Shown one piece after another: positions 11,764-11,783 of a DNA stretch of 11,783 bases. The position numbers and the translations under genes were made by a program. The stretch's first letter is position 1, and each line of letters opens with the position of its first letter. Below the pieces are notes generated by a model, which worked only from the letters and a program-made list of their open reading frames with translations, made no database searches and was not told the origin of the DNA. The stretch spans positions 1 through 11,783 of the forward strand of contig JALWQP010000118.1 in NCBI GenBank assembly GCA_027083045.1, given 5' to 3'. Origin of the DNA: Desulfurococcales archaeon (GTDB taxonomy: Archaea > Thermoproteota > Thermoprotei_A > Sulfolobales > Desulfurococcaceae).

Positions 11764-11783
11764 ATATAGATAAGAAATCTATT

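Noticed and set aside
1..11783. CRISPR array, insertion sequence, integrase or prophage
   Set aside because: No regularly spaced direct repeats, transposase motifs or integrase motifs were seen. The gene content is core and housekeeping.

Overview
The window looks like chromosome of a hyperthermophilic crenarchaeon, most likely of the Desulfurococcales (Staphylothermus, Thermosphaera or Desulfurococcus type). The evidence is a complete cdvA-cdvB-cdvC (ESCRT-III/Vps4) division cluster, an archaeal enolase, a PAC2 protein, an archaeal RNase HII, a DRG-like GTPase with a TGS domain and a Trm112 protein. Starts are ATG, GTG and TTG, often behind GGTGAT or GAGGTGA Shine-Dalgarno (SD) sites, and promoters are AT-rich TATA boxes. 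The genus is inferred from memory of these families and was not tested. I see no tRNA, rRNA, CRISPR array, insertion sequence or prophage gene.

Layout. Bases 1-96 hold the start of a leftward membrane protein, divergent from enolase (122-1441, +). A small two-helix membrane protein (1513-1776, -) faces enolase tail to tail and is divergent from the division cluster. Between it and cdvA lies a GC-rich stem-loop with C-box and D-box-like ends (about 1830-1922), a candidate small RNA. Then come cdvA (1979-2668), cdvB (2761-3564) and cdvC (3622-4764), all +. After cdvC is a second GC-rich island: a perfect 14-bp inverted repeat enclosing 58 nt (4804-4889), about 26 nt downstream of a TATAAA box, again a candidate small RNA. 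A PAC2-family gene (5000-5794) and a small heat-shock protein gene (5806-6213) follow as an operon behind a 9-bp inverted repeat.

A leftward operon (9320 down to 6221) meets hsp20 tail to tail with a 7-nt gap. In transcription order it encodes a 110-aa Rossmann-like protein of unknown function, an endonuclease IV/xylose isomerase-type TIM barrel, RNase HII with a probable PCNA-binding tail, and a divergent DRG-family GTPase. Divergent from it are an acidic unknown protein (9430-9810) and the glmM-trm112 pair (9956-11751), overlapping by 4 nt.

How the parts fit. CdvA recruits CdvB to the division site and CdvC remodels it. In Sulfolobus the proteasome removes CdvB to allow constriction. Here the gene next to the Cdv cluster encodes a PAC2 protein whose last three residues (Met-Tyr-Gln) fit the HbYX proteasome-docking motif, paired with a small heat-shock protein. 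That neighbourhood, the two candidate RNAs flanking the cluster, and a 7-mer (TTGAACC) shared by the cdvA and cdvB promoters are the most interesting points.
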